A stretch of DNA of 15,390 nucleotides from an uncultured Bacteroidales bacterium (GTDB lineage: Bacteria > Bacteroidota > Bacteroidia > Bacteroidales > WCHB1-69). The position numbers and the translations under genes were made by a program. This document shows positions 1-8,442 of this stretch, piece after piece. How positions within the stretch are numbered: position 1 is the stretch's first letter; the number at the start of each line of letters is the position of its first letter. Location: the NCBI GenBank assembly GCA_937949745.1, contig CALECM010000135.1:1-15390 (forward strand). Reading direction: 5' to 3'. The notes under the pieces were generated by a model, which saw nothing but the letters and a program-made list of their open reading frames with translations, searched no databases and was not told where the DNA came from.

Positions 1-2
1 AA

Positions 3-3000
3 AAGGGCGCAGGCTATCCCTCAGGACCGAGCCGTACCGGTAGCGGTCTGATCCCTCAGTTAAGGGTCGGAAGTGACGTATTTGAAAGTATTTTCGGAAG
101 TAATACGATCGATATCCGCTTGTCGGGAAATGTTGAACTTATATTCGGGGTTACCCATACCCATACCAAAAACAATACTTTACCGGTGAAACAACGTAAA
201 GTGACCCGGTTTAATTTCGACCAGAATATCCAATTGAATGTTCTGGCGAAGATAGGCGACAAGATAGAGTTCAATCTTAATTTCAACACGGATGAACTGG
301 CTTTCGATTTCGATAATAAAACTTCCCTGAAATATGAAGGGAAAGAAGATGATATTATCCAGTTACTGGAATTCGGGAATATCACTTTGCCGTTAAACAG
401 TTCCCTGATTACCGGTAGCCAGACGCTTTTCGGATTGAAGACCCAGCTAAAATTCGGTAAACTGACCTTAACGGCAGTAGGATCCGAGCAAAATTCCGAG
501 ACCCAGACCATTACGGTAAGCGGAGGAGCGCAGCGTAATGAGTTTAATTTCAGGGCGGATGAATATGAAGAAAACAAGCACTTTTTTATAAGCCAGTATT
601 TCAGGGACCATTATAATGAAGCCCTTGAAAACTTACCCCAGGTGAAGTCTTCTATCGTTATTACCAAAATTGAGGTATGGAGAACTACCATAGGAGCCGC
701 TACCTATGAAAACAGGAATATTGTGGCCTTTACCGATTTGGGTGAATCAGAACCGCAATTCTCCAGATTTTACAGGCTGCCGGGAGTTCCACCCCCATAT
801 TATCCGGATAATAATATCAATAATTTTTCACAAATCGTAGATTCGGCCGGTATACGCAATATCAATAATGCCAGTAACTATTTGCGGAGTATTGGAATGA
901 ACGCGGGCGTCGACTACGAGAAAGTTGAGAACGCCCGGTTACTTTCCCAGTCGGAGTATACTTTCAATTCCAAATTAGGATTTATTTCTCTTAACAATCC
1001 CCTCTCTTCGGATCAGGTATTGGCGGTTTCCTTCCAGTATCAGGTTATCGGAGATACCACCGTTTACCAGGTAGGTGAATTTTCCAATGAAGTCAGTTCT
1101 CCGGGATGTATCAAGACTAAGTTATTGAAAAGTACCACACTGAATACCAAATCTCCTTTGTGGAAACTGATGATGAAAAACGTCTACAACTTATCTTCTT
1201 ACCAGATATCTCCGGACGATTTCAGGCTTAACGTTCTTTTCACCGGTGACGATGAAGGTATTCCTAACGGATTCTTCAATACGGGCCCGGAAAAAGGTAT
1301 TCCGCTCATACGGTTGATGGGACTCGACCGTTTGAACCGTCAACTCGATCCTTATCCGGACGGGGTTTTCGATTTTATCGACAACGCGGCTACGGTCGGC
1401 GGTACGATCAACGCACAAAACGGAAGGATCTATTTTCCCAAAGTGGAGCCGTTCGGAGAGGATTTGAGAGCCGCTTTATCAGATCCCGCCATTGCAGATA
1501 AATATGCTTTCGACTCTTTATATACCAATACCAAAGCGGTTGCCCAGCAATACACGGCGAAAAATAAATATTATATTGAAGGAAGTTACAAATCCTCCTA
1601 CGGATCCGAATTCCAGTTAAGCGCCATGAATATAGCGCCGGGATCGGTGAAAGTATCGGCCGGGGGTATTCCTCTTACGGAAAATGTAGACTATACCGTA
1701 AATTACACGGGCGGCAGGGTAACCATCACCAATGAAGGCGTACTGAATTCCGGGACCCCGATCTCTATTTCCATAGAGAATCAGTCCATGTACGGCATCA
1801 AGAAAAAAAGGATGTTCGGTGCGAACCTCAATTACCAGTTCAGCAATGATTTCAATATCGGCGGAACCATCCTTAATATGAGCGAACGCCCCATGACCCC
1901 GAAAGTGAATTATGGTGACGAACCCATCAATAATACGATATGGGGAATGAATATTAACTACAGGACTGCTGTGCCGTTCGTAACCAAACTGGTTGATTTC
2001 CTTCCTTTCCATAGTACGACCACAGCTTCCAATTTCCAGTTTGAAGGAGAATTTGCCCACTTTATCCCGGGCAATGCGCGGGCGATCGGAAAAACAGGAG
2101 TAAGTTATATCGATGATTTCGAATCAACCAAATCTTCCCTGGACCTCAAATCTATGCCTTACTGGGTATTATCCTCTACACCGCAGGGACAATACCAGAT
2201 GTTTCCCGAAGCGCGGGCGGTAGATGAAGACGATAATGATTTCAAGAAACTATCTTACGGATTTAACCGCGCCAAGTTAGCATGGTTCGTGATTGACCAG
2301 ATCTTCTACAGTAACAATAGCGCCACTCCGCGCAATATTACCGCTGAGGACCAGTCCCGGCCTTATGCCAGGGCTGTTTACGAAACCGAGCTCTTCCCAT
2401 ACAAAGAACGTGCTAACACGGCTTTGTCCAGCTATATGTCCGTTTTTAACCTCAATTTCTATCCTTACGAAAGAGGACCTTATAATTTTGATGTCAATGC
2501 CATGCCGGGAATCTCCGCCGGGATCAATGAAGACGGTACGCTTTCCAGTCCCCAGTCAAGGTGGGCCGGGATCATGCGGAGGATCGACAATACGGATTTC
2601 GAAGCGGCCAATTACGAATACCTTGAATTCTGGCTGATGGATCCCTTTATTGAAAACCCCAATCACCGTGGCGGAAAATTATATTTCAACCTGGGCGATA
2701 TTTCAGAAGATATATTACGTGACGGATACAAATTTTTTGAAAATGGTTTACCTGCCGACGGTTCCGATAATGATATAGTATTTACGGTCTGGGGCAGGGT
2801 TCCCACCATACAATTGATCGTTAACGCATTTGATAATGACCCGAATGCCCGCCAGTACCAGGATGTAGGATTTGACGGACTGTGGGATTCCAGGGAAAGG
2901 GAATTCTTTAAGGGTAATTACCTTGATCAAATCGAAGCGAAATACGGACCTAACTCATTGGCATACCAACAGGCTTTCGCTGATCCTTCCGCCGATAACT

Positions 3001-6000
3001 ACCATTTTTTCAGGGGAAGCGATTATGATGAAGCCGATGTCAAGATATTGGAACGTTATAAACATTACAATAACCCCGACGGTAATTCGCCTACGGATGC
3101 CCAAAGCAGTGAATCATATCCAACGGCAGCCACTAATACTCCCAATATTGAAGACGTTAACAATGACAATACCCTTAATGAAGAGGAAAAATATTACCAA
3201 TATGTTATAGACCTCTCTCCCGATAAAATGATCGTGGGAACTAACCATATTGTCGATATGTACGAAGCTTCTCCCGAACCTCTTCCCGACGGTTCCCGCC
3301 CGCTGACCAAATGGTACCAGTTCAGGATCCCGATCAAAAACCCCGATCAGGTAATAGGAAATATAAGCGGCTTTAATTCCATCCGCTTCTTAAGGATGTT
3401 CATGAGAGACTTCTATGATCCGGTATTCTTAAGATTCGCAACTTTAGAATTAGTGAGAAGCGACTGGCGCACTTATGACCAGGATCTGATGGAAGACGGA
3501 GAATACCTGCCTTCACAGGGAGACGGGGAAACTTCTTTCAACGTGGCTACCGTAAGTTTTGAAGAAAACGCCAGCCGGGTGCCGGTTCCGTATGTAATTC
3601 CTCCGGGGATTGAAAGGGAACAAAGCTATGGCGGCACTCAGGTATTCCAGATCAATGAGCAGGCTCTTACCATGAAAGCCGTTGCTCTTCAGGACGGAGA
3701 TGCACGTGCCGTTTATAAAAGCACTTCTTATGACCTCAGGCAGTTCAAGCGTTTAAAAATGTTTGTTCATGCGGAAGATGTAGAATACTCGGGAAGCCTT
3801 AAAAAAGGTGATGTAACGGTTTTCCTTAGATTGGGTTCGGACTTTACGGAGAACTATTACGAATATGAGATTCCGGTGGAAATCACTCCATGGGGAGTAG
3901 GAAGAGATTCGACCAGAATATGGCCCGTTGCCAACAGGTTGGATATCGCACTCGATTCCCTCGTTTCCATCAAACAGAAAAGAAATATCGCGGTACGTGG
4001 CGGTGCCCATGATAATAACCTGGTGCCTTATAAAGAATACCTGGATAACGGAGACCGCATCACTGTCGTGGGGATGCCTAACCTTGCCAATGTGACTACC
4101 ATCATGATCGGGGTCCGTAATCCTAAAAAGGAAAATCTCAACGACGGGGATGATATGCTGCCCAAATCCGTGGAAGTATGGGTGAACGAATTACGGCTTA
4201 CCGGTTTCAATGACAAGTCCGGTTTCGCCGCTTTGGCCAGAGCCCGACTTAATTTAGCGGACCTTGGAGATATTACGGTTTCGGGTACTTATTCCACCCC
4301 GGGTTTCGGGTCATTGGAACAGTCCGTTACACAAAGGAAACAGGAAACGATCTATACGATAGACGTAGCTACGAATATCGACGGAGGTAAAGTATTATTC
4401 CCGGAAAAATGGAATGTAAAGATCCCCGTACACTATGATTATTCATTAAATACCAATATCCCGGAATATAATCCGCTCAATCCCGATGTGAAGTTAAAAG
4501 ATGACCTCAGGACATATGAAACGAAGGAAGAAAGGGATTCCATTAAAAGGATGACTACCGCGAGGATCCAACGCCAAAACGTGAACCTCATGAATATGCG
4601 CAAAGAGAGGGATATGAGCAAACCACTGAAGATAAGACCCTGGGATGTGGAAAACCTTGACCTTTCCTATTCTTATTCCGAAATTAAGAGCAGCGATGTG
4701 GATGTGGAATTCGATAATGAATACCGTCATGTGGGAGAAATCGGATATACATTTAATAACAATCCGAAAAATATCAGGCCTTTGGCCAACGCGAAATGGC
4801 TAAAATCAAAATGGTTACAGATCATCAGGGATTTCAATTTTTATCCTCTTCCCAGAAGTTTTACTTTCCGGACAAACGTAACCCGTTCACTTAATGAATT
4901 TAAACTCCGCCCGAAAAGCCAGGGTAATATCATTATCGACACCAGTTTTGTAAAAACTTTCGACTGGAGCCGGATCTACACATTACGGTGGGATATTACC
5001 CAGGGATTAAAACTGGATTATTCAGCCAATGCATTAGCGAGGATTGACGAACCGCAGGGATTGATAGATACCAAAACCAAAAGGGATTCCGTATGGCGTT
5101 CTTTCGGCGACGGCGGACGTATGACCACATTTAACCAACGTATCGATATTTCTTATCAGATTCCTATCAATAAAATACCGCTTTTCAACTGGATCACTGC
5201 TACGGCAAGATATAACGGAACATTCGGTTACGCAGCCGCTCCTCTTTCCCTTACCAATTTAGGAAATACCATACAGAATTCCTATACCATACAGGGCAAC
5301 GGAACCCTTAACTTCGTAACGCTTTACAATAATATTCCTTACCTTAAAAGGGTGAACCAGGCTACTCCCGGAAACCGGCAGCGTAATAACAATACGCCCA
5401 ACAGGAACCCGAGGAGCGGTAACGAAAACGATGAAGACCGGAAAAAGAAGAAAGAGGATGAAGACAAAGTGAATGTAGGGAAAGTGATCCTGGACGGAAG
5501 CGTGCGGTTCCTGATGATGTTGAGAAATATTACAATCAGTTATAGCCAGGGTAGCGGAACCATCCTCCCGGGTTATGTCTTTTCTCCCGGCCTTTTGGGA
5601 TTGAGCTTTGAGAACGCTTCTCCCGGCTTCCTGTATGTTTTCGGCGGCGGACAAAATCAGATTCTGGAAAAAGCTGCCAGTGGCCAATGGGTTACCCAGG
5701 ATCAGGATATGAATTCCGAGTTCAGTCACAATTACAACCAAAATATCAACTTAAGAGCTTCCGTAGAACCTTTCCGGGATTTCAGGTTTGATATTACCGC
5801 AAACCGGACAGAAACCAAAACCACCAGGTCCTATTTTAAATTTGATCAGGAAGAAGGCATTTACAAGAATAATGCGGAACAGTTCTCCGGTTCTTTCACG
5901 ATGACTTTCATCGGATTAAAAACATTTTTCAGGGACGGTAAGGAACTGGTAGAAGATTTCCGTAATGTGAGGATCGTTATGGCTGAAAGAATCGCTGAGA

Positions 6001-6854
6001 ACCGCGGTGTTACCGAAATCGATCCTGAAACCGGATTCCCGAAAGGATACAACGATATCCAGCAGGAAGTGATGATCGCCTCATTCATGAGTGTCTATGG
6101 CGGCAGGGATGCCAATAAAGTCAACATTTCCTCTCCATTCCCCAAAATACCCTTACCCAACTGGCGCCTTAACTATAATGGATTAACCAAAATCCCGGCC
6201 ATGAAGAAAATCTTCCAGAGTTTCTCACTCTTGCATGAATACAGGGGAAGTTACGGATTCGGCAATTATACCAGCGATATCAAATACAGGCAAAATCCAT
6301 TGACCGGTCATCCAAGCGCCATGGACGAATTAGGTAATTATATTCCCGAAAGGACCTTTGCGCAGGTAACCATCTCGGAACAATTCTCCCCGCTTATCGG
6401 GTTCGATATGACCTTTACCAACAGCTTGTTGTTCAGGGTGGAATATAAACAAACCCGGAACGTCGCTCTAAGCTTTACCAATAACCAGATCACCGAAGTG
6501 GCCACCAAAGAATTCGTTATCTCTTCCGGATACCGGTTCAAAGACCTTAAACTCGGTTTCGTTTTCTCGGGAATGCGCAGACAGGTAGTCAGCGATTTAA
6601 ACCTTACGCTCGGTTTCGGGTTAAAAGACAATGTAACCACACTCCGGAAAATAGTGGAAAACGTTAACCAGATATCCGCGGGTATGCTGTCCATGACGAT
6701 CAACGTGGCGGCGGATTATCAGATCAGCAGTATGGTGGGACTCAGGTTATTTTACGACCAGGTAATCAATAAGCCCCGTATCACCGGCGCGAGCCAGTAC
6801 GAAAACACCAATTTCGATTGCGGGATCAGTGTACGGTTAATGCTTGCTCAATAA
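3..6854 (+). CDS. sprA: T9SS outer-membrane translocon SprA (Sov), N-terminus cut by window edge
   Basis: SprA is the giant outer-membrane beta-barrel through which type IX secretion cargo leaves the periplasm; the family is known as SprA in Flavobacterium and Sov in Porphyromonas. The frame is open from base 3, giving 2283 visible residues. Known family members have about 2400-2500 residues, so roughly 100-200 N-terminal residues including the signal peptide lie upstream. A TTG at 120 is internal, because the in-frame sequence before it (IPQLRVGSDVFESIFGSNTI) is typical SprA. Recognisable family stretches include PLNSSLITGSQTLFG (visible residues ~130-144), HFFISQYFRDHYN (~193-205), the dimension-like segment FFNTGPEKGIPLIRLMGLDR (nt ~1272-1331), YLEFWLMDPF (nt ~2619-2648), VWGRVPTIQLIVNAFDNDP (nt ~2787-2843), DFNFYPLPRSFTFRTNVTRS (nt ~4830-4889) and the C-terminal barrel ending in an aromatic-rich segment and MLAQ. 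A charged low-complexity loop sits at 5370-5480. No frameshift is seen. In several Bacteroidota sprA lies beside ruvA and gcvH; here a PLP enzyme follows instead. Confidence 0.96.
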   Translation, partial: KGAGYPSGPSRTGSGLIPQLRVGSDVFESIFGSNTIDIRLSGNVELIFGVTHTHTKNNTLPVKQRKVTRFNFDQNIQLNVLAKIGDKIEFNLNFNTDELAFDFDNKTSLKYEGKEDDIIQLLEFGNITLPLNSSLITGSQTLFGLKTQLKFGKLTLTAVGSEQNSETQTITVSGGAQRNEFNFRADEYEENKHFFISQYFRDHYNEALENLPQVKSSIVITKIEVWRTTIGAATYENRNIVAFTDLGESEPQFSRFYRLPGVPPPYYPDNNINNFSQIVDSAGIRNINNASNYLRSIGMNAGVDYEKVENARLLSQSEYTFNSKLGFISLNNPLSSDQVLAVSFQYQVIGDTTVYQVGEFSNEVSSPGCIKTKLLKSTTLNTKSPLWKLMMKNVYNLSSYQISPDDFRLNVLFTGDDEGIPNGFFNTGPEKGIPLIRLMGLDRLNRQLDPYPDGVFDFIDNAATVGGTINAQNGRIYFPKVEPFGEDLRAALSDPAIADKYAFDSLYTNTKAVAQQYTAKNKYYIEGSYKSSYGSEFQLSAMNIAPGSVKVSAGGIPLTENVDYTVNYTGGRVTITNEGVLNSGTPISISIENQSMYGIKKKRMFGANLNYQFSNDFNIGGTILNMSERPMTPKVNYGDEPINNTIWGMNINYRTAVPFVTKLVDFLPFHSTTTASNFQFEGEFAHFIPGNARAIGKTGVSYIDDFESTKSSLDLKSMPYWVLSSTPQGQYQMFPEARAVDEDDNDFKKLSYGFNRAKLAWFVIDQIFYSNNSATPRNITAEDQSRPYARAVYETELFPYKERANTALSSYMSVFNLNFYPYERGPYNFDVNAMPGISAGINEDGTLSSPQSRWAGIMRRIDNTDFEAANYEYLEFWLMDPFIENPNHRGGKLYFNLGDISEDILRDGYKFFENGLPADGSDNDIVFTVWGRVPTIQLIVNAFDNDPNARQYQDVGFDGLWDSREREFFKGNYLDQIEAKYGPNSLAYQQAFADPSADNYHFFRGSDYDEADVKILERYKHYNNPDGNSPTDAQSSESYPTAATNTPNIEDVNNDNTLNEEEKYYQYVIDLSPDKMIVGTNHIVDMYEASPEPLPDGSRPLTKWYQFRIPIKNPDQVIGNISGFNSIRFLRMFMRDFYDPVFLRFATLELVRSDWRTYDQDLMEDGEYLPSQGDGETSFNVATVSFEENASRVPVPYVIPPGIEREQSYGGTQVFQINEQALTMKAVALQDGDARAVYKSTSYDLRQFKRLKMFVHAEDVEYSGSLKKGDVTVFLRLGSDFTENYYEYEIPVEITPWGVGRDSTRIWPVANRLDIALDSLVSIKQKRNIAVRGGAHDNNLVPYKEYLDNGDRITVVGMPNLANVTTIMIGVRNPKKENLNDGDDMLPKSVEVWVNELRLTGFNDKSGFAALARARLNLADLGDITVSGTYSTPGFGSLEQSVTQRKQETIYTIDVATNIDGGKVLFPEKWNVKIPVHYDYSLNTNIPEYNPLNPDVKLKDDLRTYETKEERDSIKRMTTARIQRQNVNLMNMRKERDMSKPLKIRPWDVENLDLSYSYSEIKSSDVDVEFDNEYRHVGEIGYTFNNNPKNIRPLANAKWLKSKWLQIIRDFNFYPLPRSFTFRTNVTRSLNEFKLRPKSQGNIIIDTSFVKTFDWSRIYTLRWDITQGLKLDYSANALARIDEPQGLIDTKTKRDSVWRSFGDGGRMTTFNQRIDISYQIPINKIPLFNWITATARYNGTFGYAAAPLSLTNLGNTIQNSYTIQGNGTLNFVTLYNNIPYLKRVNQATPGNRQRNNNTPNRNPRSGNENDEDRKKKKEDEDKVNVGKVILDGSVRFLMMLRNITISYSQGSGTILPGYVFSPGLLGLSFENASPGFLYVFGGGQNQILEKAASGQWVTQDQDMNSEFSHNYNQNINLRASVEPFRDFRFDITANRTETKTTRSYFKFDQEEGIYKNNAEQFSGSFTMTFIGLKTFFRDGKELVEDFRNVRIVMAERIAENRGVTEIDPETGFPKGYNDIQQEVMIASFMSVYGGRDANKVNISSPFPKIPLPNWRLNYNGLTKIPAMKKIFQSFSLLHEYRGSYGFGNYTSDIKYRQNPLTGHPSAMDELGNYIPERTFAQVTISEQFSPLIGFDMTFTNSLLFRVEYKQTRNVALSFTNNQITEVATKEFVISSGYRFKDLKLGFVFSGMRRQVVSDLNLTLGFGLKDNVTTLRKIVENVNQISAGMLSMTINVAADYQISSMVGLRLFYDQVINKPRITGASQYENTNFDCGISVRLMLAQ
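5370..5480 (+). other. Charged low-complexity loop within SprA
   Basis: This in-frame segment of sprA encodes about 37 residues that are almost entirely N, R, P, G, E, D and K (it runs from GNRQRNNNTPNRNPRSGNEN into an alternating E/D/K stretch), without hydrophobic residues. It interrupts an otherwise beta-strand-rich region between a segment ending YLKRVNQATP and one beginning KVNVGKVILDGSVRF. Such composition indicates a disordered loop. Whether it faces the periplasm or the outside cannot be told from sequence. It is an insertion-like, probably fast-evolving element and does not break the frame. Confidence 0.7.
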
Positions 6855-6879
6855 GATTTTTATTTACCGAATATTCTTA

Positions 6880-6913
6880 TAATCCCTTTATATATGAATT
6901 ATAAACCGGATTA
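6880..6913 (+). terminator. Imperfect hairpin after sprA, possible weak terminator
   Basis: The arms TAATCC (6880-6885) and GGATTA (6908-6913) enclose inner arms TTTATA (6887-6892) and TATAAA (6900-6905), separated by a 1x2 internal mismatch and closing a 7-nt loop. The hairpin lies 25 nt after the sprA stop codon. No T-tract follows it and the inner stem is pure A/T, so it is at best a weak terminator or an mRNA 3'-end stabiliser. Nothing else is seen in this 151-base gap except the promoter of the next gene. Confidence 0.3.
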
Positions 6914-6945
6914 ATAATTAGGTAAATCAATTCAAACAGAACAGA

Positions 6946-6973
6946 TTTTTATATCAGGAAATTCGTACTTTTG
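6946..6973 (+). promoter_or_regulatory. Bacteroidota-type promoter for the PLP enzyme gene
   Basis: TACTTTTG at 6966-6973 matches all six fixed positions of the Bacteroidota -7 consensus TAnnTTTG. Transcription would begin near 6978-6982, giving a leader of about 25 nt. The -33 box (consensus TTTG) is poor: the only candidate is a T-run at 6946-6950, with a spacing a few bases shorter than usual. No Shine-Dalgarno sequence precedes the ATG at 7006, which is normal for this phylum. The presence of a promoter here argues that the PLP gene is not simply read through from sprA. Confidence 0.6.
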
Positions 6974-7004
6974 CAGATAAGATCAATAATCACAAAATCT
7001 GCAA
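6971..7004. repeat. Inverted repeat between promoter and start codon
   Basis: TTGCAGAT (6971-6978) and its exact reverse complement ATCTGCAA (6997-7004) are separated by 18 nt. The left arm overlaps the last three bases of the -7 box and the predicted transcription start, and the right arm ends one base before the ATG. This position fits a DNA operator for a dimeric regulator. If transcription starts a few bases upstream of the prediction, it could also form a leader hairpin masking the start codon. The pairing is seen directly; the function is inferred. Confidence 0.35.
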
Positions 7005-7005
7005 T

Positions 7006-8202
7006 ATGAAAAAATTTAATCCGGCTAATGCCATCCAGGACCTTAAACAATTCGGAGAATTCGGCGGTGTTAACCCCTCCGTTACCGATTCGGCCACGTA
7101 TACTTTTTTAGAAGCCAATACCATGACGGATACTTTCCATGGTGAAACGGAAGGTTGTTTTTTATATTCCCGTCACTGGAATCCAAGCAATAAATATCTG
7201 GCTGATGCTTTAGCCGCCATGGAAAACACCGAAGCCGCATGGGTTACCGCTTCGGGAATGGCCGCTATTACCTGTGCCATCCTCCAGATCTGTAATTCAG
7301 GCGACCATATCGTATCAAGTCTCACCACTTACGGCGGAACATTTGCCTTTTTAAACAACTATCTTAAGAAGTTCAATATAGAGACGACTTTTGTCAACAT
7401 AAGCGATCTGGAAGCGGTTAAGAAGGCGATACGTCCCAATACCAAAATGATCTACACGGAAACGATGACCAATCCGCTGCTTCAGATTTCCAATCTTCCC
7501 GAACTTTCAAAAATATCCCGCCAGCATAACCTTAAACTCGTATGCGATAATACCTTTACGCCGATGATCGTTACGCCTGCCAATTTCGGAGTTGACGTTG
7601 TGGTTTATTCCCTTACAAAATTTGTCAACGGCAAAAACGATTGTGTGGCCGGCGCTATCTGCGGCTCACAGGAATTCATCAACAGTCTCGCCGATGTTAA
7701 CAATGGTACGGCCATGTTATTGGGACCGGTCATGGATGCGAAAATATCCTCCGCTATCCTGAAAAATCTCGGCGATCTCCATATCCGGATGATCCAGCAT
7801 GGCAGGAACGGGATGTATTTAGCCAAAAAATTTAAAGAAGCCGGATTAAAAGCCAATTATCCGGGTCTTCCTGACTTCCCGGATTATGATTTACTCAAAT
7901 CCCTGATGAACGAAGAATACGGGTTCGGCGGCATGATCTCCATAGATATGGGAACAGCGGAAAAAGCATTCAAGATTATGGAGCTGATGCAGGAAGAAGG
8001 CGTAGGATATATCGCGGTAAGTTTAGGATATTTCAAAACTTTATTCAGCAATTCCGGAAAATCCACTTCTTCAGAAATCCCGGAAGACCTCCAAAGGGAA
8101 ATGGGGATGTCAGAAGGCCTTATCCGCTTCTCGGTAGGTTTGGATATGGATATAGAAAGGACCTTTACACTGATCAAGAAATGTATCGATGCAGTGCAAT
8201 AA
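7006..8202 (+). CDS. PLP-dependent Cys/Met-metabolism enzyme (gamma-lyase-like), 398 aa
   Basis: The product belongs to the cystathionine/methionine gamma-lyase family of cytosolic, usually tetrameric PLP enzymes acting on sulfur amino acids. The 398-residue length is that of a full family member. Visible active-site elements are YSR at 54-56 (phosphate-binding Tyr and Arg contributed across the dimer), SGMAA at 83-87, the substrate-stacking Tyr109 in TTYGGTFAF, Asp181 in CDNTF (pairs with the pyridine nitrogen), Ser202/Thr204 and the Schiff-base Lys205 in SLTKFVNGKND, and the carboxylate-binding Arg374 in GLIRFSVGLD. Oddities: the usual GHSD after the lysine is GKND, the YSRxxNPT motif is YSRHWNPS, and the position of the methionine-gamma-lyase cysteine (Cys116 of the Pseudomonas enzyme) is Gly111. 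I therefore call the family but not the exact reaction; cystathionine gamma-lyase or -synthase, O-acetylhomoserine sulfhydrylase and methionine gamma-lyase are all possible. It has its own promoter (6966-6973) and a strong terminator at 8255-8286. Confidence 0.9.
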   Translation: MKKFNPANAIQDLKQFGEFGGVNPSVTDSATYTFLEANTMTDTFHGETEGCFLYSRHWNPSNKYLADALAAMENTEAAWVTASGMAAITCAILQICNSGDHIVSSLTTYGGTFAFLNNYLKKFNIETTFVNISDLEAVKKAIRPNTKMIYTETMTNPLLQISNLPELSKISRQHNLKLVCDNTFTPMIVTPANFGVDVVVYSLTKFVNGKNDCVAGAICGSQEFINSLADVNNGTAMLLGPVMDAKISSAILKNLGDLHIRMIQHGRNGMYLAKKFKEAGLKANYPGLPDFPDYDLLKSLMNEEYGFGGMISIDMGTAEKAFKIMELMQEEGVGYIAVSLGYFKTLFSNSGKSTSSEIPEDLQREMGMSEGLIRFSVGLDMDIERTFTLIKKCIDAVQ

Positions 8203-8254
8203 TCATAGGAAAGATGTCCCTGTAAATTGACATTTATCCGGATATAGAGTTATC

Positions 8255-8286
8255 AAAGAGTTGCATTTAAATGCAACTCTTTTTTT
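8255..8286 (+). terminator. Strong intrinsic terminator of the PLP gene
   Basis: A perfect palindrome with 14-base arms (8255-8268 and 8269-8282; core AGAGTTGCATTT/AAATGCAACTCT) is followed by an uninterrupted T-run from 8280 to 8286. It lies 52 nt after the PLP stop codon. The tip must open to a few unpaired T/A bases, leaving about 12 stem pairs. On the opposite strand the stem is preceded by an A-run but followed by a poor T-tract, so it acts chiefly for plus-strand transcription. Confidence 0.85.
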
Positions 8287-8394
8287 ATTGACCCTTCCCG
8301 ATACTTTAACGGATTATCTTAACGTTTGGATTTATATTATACTGTATTTATTAATTCAGATTATTTCCCGGTAGAAATATATTCTCAATGAAAT

Positions 8395-8424
8395 AAAAAA
8401 GGACTGCCGATGACAGTCCTTTTC
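8395..8424 (-). terminator. Intrinsic terminator of the minus-strand ompA-like gene
   Basis: GGACTG (8401-8406) and CAGTCC (8414-8419) form a six-pair stem with a 7-nt loop, flanked by an A-run at 8395-8400 and T-run at 8420-8423 that can extend the stem. Read on the minus strand, the stem lies 24 nt beyond the OmpA-like stop codon and is followed by six U residues, a proper rho-independent terminator. Its A/T flanks would also allow weak function on the plus strand. The rest of the 8203-8442 gap (8288-8394) is AT-rich and shows nothing I can assign. Confidence 0.8.
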
Positions 8425-8442
8425 TTAAGATTTATATTACTC

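Noticed and set aside
120..122. TTG as the start codon of the sprA gene
   Set aside because: The frame is open to base 3 and the upstream residues match SprA family sequence, so the gene starts outside the window.
56..577. 173-codon minus-strand open frame under sprA
   Set aside because: It lies wholly opposite SprA-coding sequence with clear family similarity; its translation is a serine/leucine/phenylalanine-rich shadow with no recognisable domain.
5259..5741. 160-codon minus-strand open frame opposite the SprA low-complexity loop
   Set aside because: Its hydrophobic run (FVFILFLLFPVFIVFV) is simply the reverse complement of the charged Glu/Lys/Asp codons in SprA; no independent start signal or domain is visible.
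8288..8394. Possible small gene or RNA between the two terminators
   Set aside because: No open frame of useful length, no TAnnTTTG box on either strand and no stable structure apart from the two terminators.
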